This document shows, piece by piece, positions 42,959-54,530 of a stretch of DNA of 64,000 bases. Position numbers and translations under genes: made by a program. The stretch spans positions 2,604,001-2,668,000 of the forward strand of contig JALJCQ010000012.1 of NCBI GenBank assembly GCA_023091665.1, written 5' to 3'. Source of the stretch: Pythium myriotylum (Eukaryota > Oomycota > Peronosporomycetes > Pythiales > Pythiaceae). The notes under the pieces were generated by a model. It was not told where the DNA came from and did not search any database. It saw only the letters and a program-made list of their open reading frames with translations. How positions within the stretch are numbered: the first letter of the stretch is position 1; each line of letters begins with the position of its first letter.

Positions 42959-43365
42959 CTCGTGACGTCATTCGTTTGCGTCATTCTGAGGGGGCCTTTC
43001 CAACGGGTGGTCATCGTTAAACCTTTTCAAGCGAGCGAACCAATCAGCGGCTACGACGGCGCATCCTTGCGAGCATGCACGGGACACGGCCATCAACGAG
43101 GCTGTGACCTTACTAAACGCACACAAAAGTATACTTTGTTCGAGTTGGAGGGGCGGGAAGCACCCGCCAACGCCCGCTTACATCCCTTCACGCCCTTCAA
43201 CACTTGGCTCTCAGGACAACTTCGCTTCCATTTCGGAATCTTCTCTCAAGTTCCCAAGCCTCCTCCTGAGCCCCCCCCCTCTCCCAACTGGTAGCGTACC
43301 TGCTCGCTTGACTGTAGCGTAGGAGATGCGTGTTCGAGAAGCGATGGAGTTCACTAACGGACACA
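42959..43365. other. THI4 upstream region and 5' leader
   Basis: No gene. Contains candidate splice donors (for example CTG|GTAGCG near 43291 and C|GTAGGA near 43319) upstream of the riboswitch, and an uATG at 43326 whose 26-codon frame runs into the aptamer. Direct promoter elements could not be identified with confidence. Confidence 0.45.
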
Positions 43366-43467
43366 CAGCGAGGGGTGCCACGGCGGCCATGGACCAGTTC
43401 CATGACTGACTGGCTGAGATCATACCCTTAGAACCTGATCCGGCTCGTACCGGCGGAGGGACTGCTG
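43366..43467 (+). promoter_or_regulatory. TPP riboswitch (THI element) in the THI4 leader
   Basis: All invariant blocks are present in order: CAGC (P1 5' strand, 43366), AGGGGTGCC (43371), a P3 arm with the hairpin CATGGA...TCCATG, GGCTGAGATCATACCC (43412-43426), TTAGAACCTGATCCGG (43428-43443), ACCGGCGGAGGGA (43449-43461) and GCTG (P1 3' strand, 43464). This is the thiamine pyrophosphate aptamer; in eukaryotes it controls splicing of thiamine genes. It lies 48 bases upstream of the THI4 ATG, which supports the call independently. Confidence 0.95.
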
Positions 43468-43470
43468 ATA

Positions 43471-44664
<1,194 letters not shown>

Positions 44665-44797
44665 GAGTCCAAGGTATTGGCTCGCGCTCGTGTCAATCTG
44701 CACTCTACTCAAGTTTCCGATGCATGCAAGTTTCATCTCACGATACGCGTCGTAATCCACACTCATTTCGATTGAGACGTGCTATCAACCGTCTGAC

Positions 44798-47700
44798 TTA
44801 TTTTTGCTTTTGTTTCCGTCTTTCTCGCTCTATCCGCTCCATGCGTTTGGCGACTGCTGCATTAGCCTTCGACGCAGCAGTAGAAGCACTCGGGTGGAGT
44901 GGCGCTATAGGAGCTCTATCAGGTGCTACTGCTTCCTTGTCTTGTGCGAGATCAGTTGCAGTTGATGGCCGGGAAGGTTGAGCTGCTTCCTTAAGTACGC
45001 TTTCCACCTTCTCAAAATGCTGCAAAATCATCATCTCGTTCTCCACCAGATCCCATGAAGGATGCGGCGAGTCGAAGAATGCTGTAAGTAGGACGAGCAC
45101 CTCCCGTCGCCAGCACTCGACGGTGCATCCAAGTTTTAGTAAATCTCCAATGCGGAGGACAAACTCGGTGTCATCCTTGAAGTTCTCGATATCACTCTTG
45201 CCTGGGGGCAATATCGCGTTGCGTATCGCAGTAGTTGCAGACTCCCACGTTTCTCGATGAGAGGCCATCGATTCCTTCTCACAGCTATCGATGAACTCGA
45301 GGATTGGCTCTTGAATCGACGAAATGAATAATGATACAGCCGCCTCGGTTGCTTTCGCTTGAACACATATCGCCATTTGCTTCGCATAAAAAGGTTGCGG
45401 AGCCGCCACCGCAGCATGAAGCCGCAAATCCAGGAGTTTGGCCTCGTCGGCTGTCTTGCCCGATGGCTGAGCTACGCGCCAGCGTTTGAATAGTCGCACA
45501 AGCTGGTCCAAAAGCACGGCGACGTCGCTCATGGCAAAAACCAGCGATCTGTGTGCCTGCATGACCATATCGAATTCATCTTTCAGTCGACCTTGCAAGA
45601 CGGGCTTGGGCCTTGTTCTCTTCCTCGATCTTACGAGCAGCATCGGCTTTACAGCATTGCGCCGTTGGTGGATCAAGTCGTGTTCCAGATCGTTAACCCA
45701 CTGCACCGTGACTGTCAGTGTCCCGTACGAACGAGGTGACTCGTCGTTACTCTCGCCCCGTAGAACGAGATCGGCAGTGACACACTTGCCGTGCATGAGA
45801 GGGTTGATGGAGGCAGTCGCAAGCCCCATGAAATCATGGGAGGGCAAATCTTTGCCAGAATCTGCGTCATGCTCATGCTCACTACTCCACTCGTCTTCGG
45901 CTCCTGCTCGTGTCTTGACTATGTCTCGGTCGAACACACGAAACCGCAGCAAAGGCTCCTTCTGCTGGTCGGGGGGGTGCCGCTCATTGTCGACGAAAGC
46001 ACAGTGGAATCGAAACTCCTCATTCCACTGCGGGTTCAGTGTGTTGGGTTTAACACTCGTCTGGCCCTTCGCGACAACGTCACCATCGCGGTCCACGAGC
46101 TCGATCAAAACAAACGGGTCGCTCGTGAACAGATCCATCGCCCGCAGTTGTGTGGCCCTTTCAATAAACAAATGCAAGCAGTTGAGCTGCCGCTTGCGCT
46201 CAATCTCGGTGCGCTCGTAAATTCTTCGCACAGCTACGTGCCTCTCACAGACCAGACCATAGGCGCTTCGTAGGAGCCCACGCAGTCGACGTCGGTGACG
46301 ACACCGTTGCTGATACGCCCGGAAGGCGTCCTGGACGACCAGCACGTAGTACATTATCGAGGAGTCTGCAACCATCGCATACGTTGGAGGTTGATGAGAT
46401 AATTCAGCAGCGGATAACACCCCCCCTGTGCGTTCTGCAAGGCTGAAGAATTGCATTACCTGCTTGCGAGGATTATATACAGCCACCCACTGACCTGGAT
46501 CTTGGTCGTGCAGGCGTTGCTGCAGCTCGCAGTGCCACGTCACACGTGCCTGCATTTCAGTCGTCATGACCACCATGCGTCGTGGTCGCAACGAATTGAT
46601 ATTGTTGATTTGACCATCTTCCCACTCGAGTGGTTCACGGACATGAGGCTCACTCTCGATCGACTCAAACCGATCGCAAGTGTCTTCATTAAAGTAATAT
46701 ACACCACCGTCGCGACGTCGCATGGCGATCCAATGGGACGACGCTGGAAGATGCTTAACAAGCTCGACGTTTAAAGGCTGCTCAGCGAGATGACTTTGTC
46801 CAAGAAGCCTTGACACAGCGCTCAATCGCTTATGCAGCGACACGTCACCAGGGCCTGCGCTTTCGACAAGTGCACTAAGAATCTTCAATGCCTCCTCGAG
46901 CAAGGGGTTCGCGTGGTTTAACCTCGTCGAGCCCTTAGTCGCACGATAGCAAACCGCAAGACGCTCGAGGTCACTAACATGCTCAGAGACTGCGGCTGGG
47001 GTTCTTGCCTCTCTTCCGTCAAGGCTGATGGAGCGCTGCAAGAACCAAGTTGCAATCGAAAACTCCATGTCTCCTTCCCACCGCTGCGCGAACCACCGCC
47101 AGACCCAGGAAGTCCTGATAAAGTGTTCTAGATCCCCGCGAAGGTTCGCTTTTACCTCGGCAATGTCCCAATTCCCGTTCATCTCCTGCGTGCGACTTCG
47201 AGACAAGCTAGTGTTGTCCGTTGTTGACTGTGTCAAGACCTGAAAGTCGAGGCGTATCCGAGGACGCTTTCTCGATGTGAGGTCGCCAACATCGTCTCGG
47301 CTCACGAGGTTGTACCACTGGGGTCGCTGCGCAGTGGTGCTCCTCGCTAAAAGGTCTTCCACATAAAATTGCGCGTAACCAAGAACTAGGTCGCTACTCG
47401 TCCTGATTGCTTGTCGACGCAGCTTCGTTGAGCGGTTCATGACCACGACTGTCAATCGTGCTTTCGACGACCGAACGTCGATCTCCAAGAACTCGTTCCA
47501 ACTCGGAGACAGTTGATTCATCCAGGTAGCAGGATTTTGAGTGGAAACCTGGGTTTTCTCGCACTCTACGTATGCAAATGGCTTGCTATGCAGAATATCT
47601 CTCACAGTAACATCCACAGTTTCACCGACAAAAACGCGCACACCTTTCAACTTCCTTTGACATTTACGCACCTCCATCTCCCTTTTGTTCTCAGATGTCA

Positions 47701-50700
47701 CCACCCACAACAACCTGCGGTGGAGTTCATCGTAGTCTCGCCATGCGTTCGCGTTCGCGGTTTTATCGTTGGTCATTTCGCCAAGTCTTTCCCACAGGTA
47801 TCCCCGCACAAAAATTAGTTCGTCGAGCGAGAATTGCATGGGAAACCGAAGCGAGGGCTTCGGCCAGTCAATTCGCTTGGTAGATACTCGTTGTTGTCGA
47901 CCCAGTCCACGCAACCTGCGCAGCGCGATTAGCTCGTTCATCAGCTTAACAGCCTTGCGAGCGCTCCCAAGCGATGAAGCATTGCCCCTTGTCGACCTTT
48001 GTGTGTAGAGGAAAACCAATCGAATAAGAAATAACTCTTCAAACGAAGAGTAATGCCAGTTGCGAGGTTTCATGCCGCGCAATCTACCGAATAGGCTTTC
48101 GTATACGTCTATCAAGGAATCGCACGACATTTCAGGCCAGCGATAAAATACTTCAGCCATTTCAAACGCGATGACAAATGGTAAGTGGCCCCAAGAGAGA
48201 AGAAGCGAGAACGTGTTGAGGTTTAGCGTCATCTTCTTCCCCTTCTGCAAGTTTGCGCGGATGTGAGATGAGCAAGAAACTAAACCAGCGAGATCGTCTA
48301 CAGACTTTGAAGCGTGCTGAAATTGATTGAACAGTCGACGAACACCATCCAGCGCAAGTTCCACATGCTTGATCTCGTAGTATCCATTTGTAACAAATGC
48401 TTTGACATGGGCACGTACAAGTGACCGCAAGAAGAAAGTGTCGACCGCTTCCTCGCTCGTTGTCTCGTCTTGAATCCTCTGCAAAAGAAGCGCCTCACAG
48501 AATGGGTGTCCCCGCAGCAGCCTAGAACAGCTATCAAATGACCACGCCTTCACCGCCATACGCTCAATCTTTCGAACCCGCTCGAGGAGATGAGAGAATG
48601 AATGGTAGGAATTGCCTGGGCACGAGACGGCACGTTGAATTGCTGAGAAGTTACGGTCGAATGCTTCGGTCAAACGAGCACTTTCAATCCTTGCTTGTTG
48701 CATCGCTACTGTTGCCTCGACGCGTCGTTGTAAGTAAGCTTCCGCTTTTCCCACGCAGAAAAACAAATCGGCTCTTAAAGCGCGATCTCTCGACGTCACC
48801 AGTCCATCACGAGCTACAAAAGCAGCCAGTTCGTATGCTCCGCAAGCTTCGAGCCGAACAGCAAAAAGTCGGCACACCACACCCCAGCAGTCGTTTCGGC
48901 GAGTGGGTCTCGACGATAGGCGCCATTTCCAGTGTTCCCAATCGAGTAGACCAGCCCGAAGCCCCCTCCTTCGCTTTTCATCTGGCGTTAATTTTTTCTG
49001 GAGAGCAGGGACGTAAATCTGTCGCCTGATGCCCTTCGTCCAGTCGATTCCTGCAGCCTCAGGCAACTGTTTGATTAGCTCATGGACACCAAAATGAGTC
49101 ACATTGGGGAGTCTCTTCGTATGATACTGCTCGCCGTCTGAATGGATCCGCAGCGAAGATATTCTGCAAGGTTCTTCGGCGAGCTTTACTTTAAGCAACA
49201 GCTTCATCGTGCTTGATTGACCATCTTGAATTTGAACTTCGCGATGCAACAAGAATGAGCCCACAGGCTCATCCTGCAGCAACCCAATTGCATCATCAGA
49301 TTTCATTTCCCCATAATAGAAACCAACACCGGGCCACATCTCGATCTCTTGGTAGCACCGTTGCATCCACGCCTCAGCTTCTCGATAGCTATTCTGAGAT
49401 CTATGAAGCAGTAAAAGCCCCACTAGAAATTGGAGGTCCAAGTGGCTGAAGCCTCCGTTGTCTTCCTTCTGAGGTAATTCTTGTAATTTTCGTACATACA
49501 TCAACGCTGATTCGAAATCTCTCTCGCGCACGCACAGAGCTGCGGTAGTTACGAGAAGTTGACCACACCACACTGCGGCATCACTTGCTGTTAGTAAGGC
49601 TTCCGTACGAGCAAGTATCTCCATATCATCAAGGACTTCGATACACAGGGAAAAAGCAACCCCATCCTCTATCTTGCTCTTGTGATCTCCGCTCAATAGG
49701 TACACACTCTGCGCTAGGCTGGCTCGAGCGTAGAGATTAATACACAGTAGCTCGCCAACAGTCGTGAACGACGCTGACATGGCTTTATGATCAGTGACAC
49801 TGCAGCGCACATATGCTTCGAGGCCTCTTCTTGCTTGCTGTAGATGAAGTATATCGCCATTGGATTGAAACGAAAACCAGTGTGAAATGCCAAAAACCAG
49901 CCAAAACCGCATTTCTTCGATGCTTGGCGGCGGCGGTGAGATCTCGCACACAAAATTGGGGACTGGGGGAGTGCAGCAGGTGTGGATTACTCGATTCGCA
50001 TCGTAGTTAGAGGGCGGGGACGTTAGAGGCGTCGCAGTATCACTGAAACTGTCCGTAGCCTTGGGTCTCCATGGGCAATGGTGGTGACTGGACTGAAGTA
50101 GGCCACGACCCTGGAATATTCCTTGACGAAAGCAGTGCTCAAGATATACGGCGGCTTGGAGGTATTCCCCACTTTCGAATAGTCTGTACCCTCTCGAAGG
50201 GTTTCTATACCATTGCTGGAACTGGTGCTGGCTAACGAGAACACGGAACTGACCCCTCGCCCGCCTTCCTCGAAATGTCCGCTGGATATGAACAGCTGCA
50301 CGGTCAATTACAATGTGTGACGCAGACTCTACGGTTCGGATCGTGATGGCAGTAATAAACATCGTAGCGACGCGAACGATTCTCGCGTGGTTCACGTGCC
50401 GCCTCGCAACGACGCATCGCCACCAACACTGGACACAAATCGCCGATCGCCGTCGTCGTAGCCGTACCACGAGCCGCCGCGCGACCCACGCGCGATACAA
50501 TGTTTGGACCCGAATTGCAGCGTTCCGTCTTCTGTGGATGTTGAATAGCTTCCAATACACGCAACGCGCAAGATATTTGCGTGTGATACTCTGAATGCTA
50601 CTCACCGCATTTTGCACGATCTCTTGCCACAGCTGCGTCCAGAGCCGGCATGTCTTGAGTACAGGAATGTGAACTGTGCGAAGGATCGTTGGTGCCGGAC

Positions 50701-51340
50701 GACGAAGGAATGGAGTTCGGTGGCGAACGGCCACGTGGAAGCACAGCCAGATCGCAATCCGCAACGCTGGAAGCCGAGTAAATGCGCCAGAGAGGGTCGC
50801 GAGCCGACTATCTTTCCGACGAAGTTGCTCGATACAGCCTCGCGCCATGACGAGAGGCTGCGAGCGGCTGCTTCGTAGCGTGTCGATCACAAGACGCAGA
50901 TCTTCTCGGTCGCGCGCGAGCCACGCGGCTGTCTCAGTCTGTCGCTGCCAAACCGCCCGAATGAGTCGCTCCCGCAGCCGCACAGCGGCCGAGCGGCGCC
51001 ACGCGCTCTGTACCACTAGCGCGGCGCTCTCTCGACTGACGCGGAGCGCTCGCGCGCCGTCGCTCTCGAAGTCGGCGTGGGTGGGCTCGGACTCCCACCG
51101 GAGACGGCTGCGCTGCACGAAGTCGCCACTGCGCATAGCCTCAAGATGCTCCTGAGCAAGCGACGAGAGCGTTCGCAGCCGCGGGTACTTTTTCGGCGGC
51201 GATCTCAACGCCGCAGCGACGGGACGGCCGACGCTCTCGAGCTCGCAGCGCTCGTCGCCGCTCAGAGGCCGCGGGGGCTCAGCGAGAGGCGCGAGCTTCG
51301 CGACGGGAGCGCGCGGAGCGTTGCGCGGCGTCCTCTTGCT
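44798..51340 (-). CDS. Large IQ-motif, WW-like and double C2-domain protein
   Basis: 2,180 residues without introns, starting at ATG 51340 (MSKRTPRN); an in-frame ATG-less or AT-rich upstream extension reaches 51466 and is less likely coding. N-terminal third: several IQ-type calmodulin-binding helices (AALVVQSAWRR, AIRVQTLYRAWVARR, AVHIQRTFRGRRARG, around residues 100-370). Middle: helical, TPR-like sequence, then a C2 domain near 1235-1340 (GETVDVTVRDI...LSPSWNEF). WW-like segments near 1535 (HWIAMRRRDGGVYYFNE) and 1617 (QWVAVYNPRKQVMQFFS). A second C2 near 1720-1850 (LHLFIERATQLRAMDLFTSDPFV...TLNPQWNEEF). Probably a Ca2+/calmodulin-regulated membrane or cytoskeleton scaffold; exact family not recognised. 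Confidence 0.8.
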   Translation of the reverse strand, partial: SKRTPRNAPRAPVAKLAPLAEPPRPLSGDERCELESVGRPVAAALRSPPKKYPRLRTLSSLAQEHLEAMRSGDFVQRSRLRWESEPTHADFESDGARALRVSRESAALVVQSAWRRSAAVRLRERLIRAVWQRQTETAAWLARDREDLRLVIDTLRSSRSQPLVMARGCIEQLRRKDSRLATLSGAFTRLPALRIAIWLCFHVAVRHRTPFLRRPAPTILRTVHIPVLKTCRLWTQLWQEIVQNAVSSIQSITRKYLARCVYWKLFNIHRRRNAAIRVQTLYRAWVARRLVVRLRRRRSAICVQCWWRCVVARRHVNHARIVRVATMFITAITIRTVESASHIVIDRAAVHIQRTFRGRRARGQFRVLVSQHQFQQWYRNPSRGYRLFESGEYLQAAVYLEHCFRQGIFQGRGLLQSSHHHCPWRPKATDSFSDTATPLTSPPSNYDANRVIHTCCTPPVPNFVCEISPPPPSIEEMRFWLVFGISHWFSFQSNGDILHLQQARRGLEAYVRCSVTDHKAMSASFTTVGELLCINLYARASLAQSVYLLSGDHKSKIEDGVAFSLCIEVLDDMEILARTEALLTASDAAVWCGQLLVTTAALCVRERDFESALMYVRKLQELPQKEDNGGFSHLDLQFLVGLLLLHRSQNSYREAEAWMQRCYQEIEMWPGVGFYYGEMKSDDAIGLLQDEPVGSFLLHREVQIQDGQSSTMKLLLKVKLAEEPCRISSLRIHSDGEQYHTKRLPNVTHFGVHELIKQLPEAAGIDWTKGIRRQIYVPALQKKLTPDEKRRRGLRAGLLDWEHWKWRLSSRPTRRNDCWGVVCRLFAVRLEACGAYELAAFVARDGLVTSRDRALRADLFFCVGKAEAYLQRRVEATVAMQQARIESARLTEAFDRNFSAIQRAVSCPGNSYHSFSHLLERVRKIERMAVKAWSFDSCSRLLRGHPFCEALLLQRIQDETTSEEAVDTFFLRSLVRAHVKAFVTNGYYEIKHVELALDGVRRLFNQFQHASKSVDDLAGLVSCSSHIRANLQKGKKMTLNLNTFSLLLSWGHLPFVIAFEMAEVFYRWPEMSCDSLIDVYESLFGRLRGMKPRNWHYSSFEELFLIRLVFLYTQRSTRGNASSLGSARKAVKLMNELIALRRLRGLGRQQRVSTKRIDWPKPSLRFPMQFSLDELIFVRGYLWERLGEMTNDKTANANAWRDYDELHRRLLWVVTSENKREMEVRKCQRKLKGVRVFVGETVDVTVRDILHSKPFAYVECEKTQVSTQNPATWMNQLSPSWNEFLEIDVRSSKARLTVVVMNRSTKLRRQAIRTSSDLVLGYAQFYVEDLLARSTTAQRPQWYNLVSRDDVGDLTSRKRPRIRLDFQVLTQSTTDNTSLSRSRTQEMNGNWDIAEVKANLRGDLEHFIRTSWVWRWFAQRWEGDMEFSIATWFLQRSISLDGREARTPAAVSEHVSDLERLAVCYRATKGSTRLNHANPLLEEALKILSALVESAGPGDVSLHKRLSAVSRLLGQSHLAEQPLNVELVKHLPASSHWIAMRRRDGGVYYFNEDTCDRFESIESEPHVREPLEWEDGQINNINSLRPRRMVVMTTEMQARVTWHCELQQRLHDQDPGQWVAVYNPRKQVMQFFSLAERTGGVLSAAELSHQPPTYAMVADSSIMYYVLVVQDAFRAYQQRCRHRRRLRGLLRSAYGLVCERHVAVRRIYERTEIERKRQLNCLHLFIERATQLRAMDLFTSDPFVLIELVDRDGDVVAKGQTSVKPNTLNPQWNEEFRFHCAFVDNERHPPDQQKEPLLRFRVFDRDIVKTRAGAEDEWSSEHEHDADSGKDLPSHDFMGLATASINPLMHGKCVTADLVLRGESNDESPRSYGTLTVTVQWVNDLEHDLIHQRRNAVKPMLLVRSRKRTRPKPVLQGRLKDEFDMVMQAHRSLVFAMSDVAVLLDQLVRLFKRWRVAQPSGKTADEAKLLDLRLHAAVAAPQPFYAKQMAICVQAKATEAAVSLFISSIQEPILEFIDSCEKESMASHRETWESATTAIRNAILPPGKSDIENFKDDTEFVLRIGDLLKLGCTVECWRREVLVLLTAFFDSPHPSWDLVENEMMILQHFEKVESVLKEAAQPSRPSTATDLAQDKEAVAPDRAPIAPLHPSASTAASKANAAVAKRMERIERERRKQKQK

Positions 51341-51597
51341 CATGGTTTCTCTCGCATCGCGCACCGCGTCCTCTCGTCGACGGCTCCATTCACCATGGAC
51401 GACTTCAAGCAAGCTAAGCACGACTTTATGTGTTATTTCGCTACGTATTTTGTACATTAAAGACACAATTACTACTTACGTGATATATGAATGTATTAAA
51501 TTTATAGTTAGAGCTCTAGAATAGTAAAATATTCGTCCTGCCTCTGGTCCTCCATGCGATTCCGCCGGAGAGCTCCATTCGCATCTCAGCCACCACC
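51341..51597. promoter_or_regulatory. Divergent promoter region
   Basis: 257 bp between the start codons of the C2/IQ gene (minus) and the small TIM gene (plus), with a conspicuous AT-rich core (51465-51535) in GC-rich surroundings. No named promoter motif was assigned. Confidence 0.45.
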
Positions 51598-51963
51598 ATG
51601 TCGTTCTTCGGATTCGGAAAGAGCAAGGCCCCAGAGCCCGAGCCGACGCCGTCCTACTCGTACGAGGAGCCCACCTACGACTACTCGTCGCCCAGCCCGT
51701 CGAGCTTCGAGTCGCACGCGCCGGCGCCCTCGTCGAGCGGCGTCGCCGAGGTGCAGGGCATGCTAATGGAGGAGCAGCAGCGCGCGCTCATCCAGCAGGC
51801 CATCTCCAAGATCACGGCCATCGCGTGGGACAAGTGCAGCGCCAGCAAGCCCGACTCGGAGCTCTCGTCGCGGGAGAAGGAGTGCATCAAGAACGTCACG
51901 CTCGCCTACCTGGACACGAGCATGTTCGTCGTGCACCGCCTCAACAAGTCGGGCAGCGCTTAG
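51598..51963 (+). CDS. Small TIM (Tim8/Tim13-like) intermembrane chaperone, reduced cysteines
   Basis: 121 residues. An N-terminal low-complexity part (Pro/Ser/Tyr-rich, residues 1-50) is followed by the zf-Tim10_DDP helical hairpin: QQAISKITAIAWDKCSASKPDSELSSREKECIKNVTLAYLDTS. The Pro and LS.RE.EC positions and the C-terminal helix match Tim8/Tim13. Only one Cys remains in each twin CX3C motif (second positions are Lys and Val), so the usual two disulfides cannot form. Small TIMs escort hydrophobic precursors across the mitochondrial intermembrane space. Which of the Tim8/9/10/13 types it is cannot be settled by eye. Confidence 0.7.
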   Translation: MSFFGFGKSKAPEPEPTPSYSYEEPTYDYSSPSPSSFESHAPAPSSSGVAEVQGMLMEEQQRALIQQAISKITAIAWDKCSASKPDSELSSREKECIKNVTLAYLDTSMFVVHRLNKSGSA

Positions 51964-52118
51964 AGCGCTCGCTATCTTCTTGCACTGATTTTGCGCGCGG
52001 AGAAGGCGGTGGCATTCAGGGTCCAAAAGCAGATAGAAGCAGAAGAAAAGGGGAGAAATACACAGCGTTGTAATATTTGGTCAAACCTGGTTCTGCCCAC
52101 ACGCGCCGACCAGAGCAC

Positions 52119-53738
52119 CTATGCTGCCATAAACTTGCGCGTGTACTCATCGCAATCGATGATCTCAAAGCGGAAACCATTATACACAACCTCGGCTCCG
52201 ATTGTGAAGTCGTCCATCAAGTAACGCGTTCCATCGGGCTTCTTGTATATTCCCCGCTCAAGAAACTTGCCGTTGACGATGCCAGAGTTGCGTTGCTCAG
52301 GCTCGTATATCACCGTCGTATCGTCAGACAAAAAGTACGTGATGACGAAGCGCCGCTGTGCCTGCTCCTTACGTGACGAGATCATCCGAGCCATGAAGCG
52401 CAGCAGCATGCGGTCAAACTTCGCCATTTTAATGAAATCCTTCTTCGGCGGCTTCGGGACGAGGGACGTACACGAACCCAGAGAGTCTTCCTCAGTGCCA
52501 TAGCCCGTGTACGGTGGCGGGTCAGGCTTAGGGAAAGATGGCCTTTCAATAGTCGTGTACATAGGCTCAGCTAGGTCAAGGCCCCAGGCGAGCTTGTAGT
52601 AGTCGCGTGTAAACTGGTCTGCGTCGACAAGCTTCATGTCACGCCCAAAGACAGTCAATACAGTGCCCACTGCTAAGTCTTCTTCGTTGTAGTAGCTTTC
52701 ACGTGCAGGCGGCTCCTCAACACCTCTGTCCTGCTCATCCGAGAGTGAGGTCTTCCAGTTCTTGAGTAAGCGCCCTCGTTTCAACAGCAGCGGGAAAGGA
52801 TCCCGACCTGAGTTTTGCTTGATAACCTCTTTGATCTCAACCGTGTCGTCTTCAAGAAAGAAGTTGAGCGTATAGAACATGAGGTCGCCGTACAACTTGC
52901 CGCGGTCGTCATATTCGCAGTGGAAGCAAAGAACCTTGCGGTTGTTTGCAAGAAACTTGCGCTTCTTTTCGCTTTGCAGTCGCGATCGGTTCGGGTTGCC
53001 CAGCGACGCCTCCATGTACGTCTTGAGCGGATATCGAACTTTACCGTAGAATTTTCCATGGTCGCCACCGCAAAGTCGCGTAATCTGCTCGCGGGTGACG
53101 GTATACTCATCTTTAGGGATGTCAATTGTTGTACCAACGTCCACGCCACTGTTCGCGTAATAGGCCCGCGTGAAGGGATCGCAGTCGTACACTTTGAAAG
53201 TTCGGCCAAAGATGGGAAAGTCCATGCCAATATGGAGGTCTTCGTGCGAGTAAGGATCGCCGTTGGGTTTAGTCAGGGTACAACGCTTGAGGAATGTTCC
53301 CTGTGGGATGCCGCTGTTCTGGGCACGAGGCTCGATGATCTCAAACGTGTTGTCGTGGAGATAGAGCAAAATGACGTTCTTGCGGAGCCGCACGATCTCG
53401 AGATTGCTCTCGTCCACGGCTTCGAGGTAAAATGTGAAGAAGCGCAGTACTTTGCCCATGTTCTGTGGCGCGAATTTGCTTTCTACCATGGGTCCGTCGA
53501 CTTTGCCAAAGTCGCTTGCTGACGTCTGGAATCGGTCGGCATCGCGTTGGTCCAGACGCGTCGTCAGTGGGTTGAATTGCGGCACCGAGGACTCGAGCCG
53601 CAGCTTGCTGTCGACAACCTTGAAAGTCTGCGGCTTGAGGTGGTTCTTGGCGCGAGGGTCGTATGTGGACGCACCGAGCAGCGGATTCTTGGGCACGGGC
53701 GCCATGACGATGGTGAAGCTGCTTCTCTTGTTATTCAT
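52119..53738 (-). CDS. EFHC/Rib72-like protein with three DM10 domains
   Basis: 539 residues; ATG 53738 (ATG 53705 also possible). Three DM10 domains at roughly residues 92-200, 245-385 and 440-538, each with an RFF/HCEY-like start, a variable loop with NSG(I/R) (RAQNSGIPQGTFLKR, IKQNSGRDPFPLLLKR, RNSGIVNGKFLERG), and ending in a Asp-Cys/Ala-Asp-(P/Q/E)-(F/Y)-TR motif. This is the EFHC1/EFHC2/Rib72 architecture of doublet-microtubule inner proteins; the C-terminal EF-hands found in some homologues are absent. Expected in flagella, consistent with a zoospore-forming organism. It converges with the TIM gene. Confidence 0.9.
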   Translation of the reverse strand: MNNKRSSFTIVMAPVPKNPLLGASTYDPRAKNHLKPQTFKVVDSKLRLESSVPQFNPLTTRLDQRDADRFQTSASDFGKVDGPMVESKFAPQNMGKVLRFFTFYLEAVDESNLEIVRLRKNVILLYLHDNTFEIIEPRAQNSGIPQGTFLKRCTLTKPNGDPYSHEDLHIGMDFPIFGRTFKVYDCDPFTRAYYANSGVDVGTTIDIPKDEYTVTREQITRLCGGDHGKFYGKVRYPLKTYMEASLGNPNRSRLQSEKKRKFLANNRKVLCFHCEYDDRGKLYGDLMFYTLNFFLEDDTVEIKEVIKQNSGRDPFPLLLKRGRLLKNWKTSLSDEQDRGVEEPPARESYYNEEDLAVGTVLTVFGRDMKLVDADQFTRDYYKLAWGLDLAEPMYTTIERPSFPKPDPPPYTGYGTEEDSLGSCTSLVPKPPKKDFIKMAKFDRMLLRFMARMISSRKEQAQRRFVITYFLSDDTTVIYEPEQRNSGIVNGKFLERGIYKKPDGTRYLMDDFTIGAEVVYNGFRFEIIDCDEYTRKFMAA

Positions 53739-53867
53739 GGTGATGGAGAGAGCAGCAGCACGACAAGATTGATCGCAGTGTAGCCATTTTGGAGGAGGTT
53801 ATCTTTGGAGACTGCCGAGAATATACATACTTCAGGATAAGGAACATACGCAGCAACACGAGGCGTT

Positions 53868-54530
53868 CTAAAAGCACTCGACCCCCCAGCCTGAGGTCCT
53901 AGCATGAACGAGAAGCTCGCGCTCGCACTGCACCCATCGACCGAGCCAGAGTAGCAGCGGCAGAAACATATCCACACCAGGGGCGATTTCTATCAGGTAG
54001 TGGGGAGGGCGAAGCCAGAGATGCTGCCGGCGGTGGATGCGCGCGACAGCTTGCGAGGAGATAGCGTGGTGGATGGACACCACTGCCACTCTGTCCGCCC
54101 ATTTGCCCTTTGTGACTGCCCGCGTGGGGCGCCGGGCGTCGGCATCATCGAAATAGATAGTGCTGTGGGCGCACGTGACGTCCATGAGCAGAGGCCCCGT
54201 TGCGCGCTTGACGGACTGCTCGCGATGGCCGCGATACACGTCGAATCGCCCGTGGAAGCCAAAGCCGTCCACCGTGAGGATCTGCTTGTGCGAGACGGCG
54301 TCGAACACGTGGAAGAGGTCGCCGAACTTGGACGTGATGCGCTGGATCTCCAGCAGAGGAGTCTTCGACTCGAGATTCCGCACTCGGAGTTTCCGGGTGA
54401 AAGGGTTTTCCTCAATGTGGAGAGTCGTCGGTGTGTCGAAGCACCAGCGGCGGTCGATGGCGACGACGGGCTCATGAGTCTGCGGTTTGAGTTCAACTGC
54501 ACCAAGGTCTGGTCTTGCGTGGAAGTACAT
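53868..54530 (-). CDS. LURP-one-related (LOR) protein, copy 1
   Basis: 220 residues, ATG 54530. The LOR/tubby-like fold is visible from the ordered motifs VVAIDRRWCFDTPTTLHIEENPFT, LLEIQRITSKFGDLFHVFD, QILTVDGFGFHGRFDVYRG, a middle strand IYFDDADARRPTRAV, and the C-terminal hydrophobic helix GVDMFLPLLLWLGRW. LOR proteins are phospholipid-scramblase/tubby-like single-domain proteins; in oomycetes they form families of unknown role. Paralogue of the next gene (same strand, 302 bp apart). Confidence 0.8.
   Translation of the reverse strand: MYFHARPDLGAVELKPQTHEPVVAIDRRWCFDTPTTLHIEENPFTRKLRVRNLESKTPLLEIQRITSKFGDLFHVFDAVSHKQILTVDGFGFHGRFDVYRGHREQSVKRATGPLLMDVTCAHSTIYFDDADARRPTRAVTKGKWADRVAVVSIHHAISSQAVARIHRRQHLWLRPPHYLIEIAPGVDMFLPLLLWLGRWVQCERELLVHARTSGWGVECF

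Noticed and set aside
51341..51466. N-terminal 42-codon extension of the IQ/C2 gene
   Set aside because: It falls in AT-rich promoter-like DNA between two divergent genes and lacks domain content; ATG 51340 is the more natural start.
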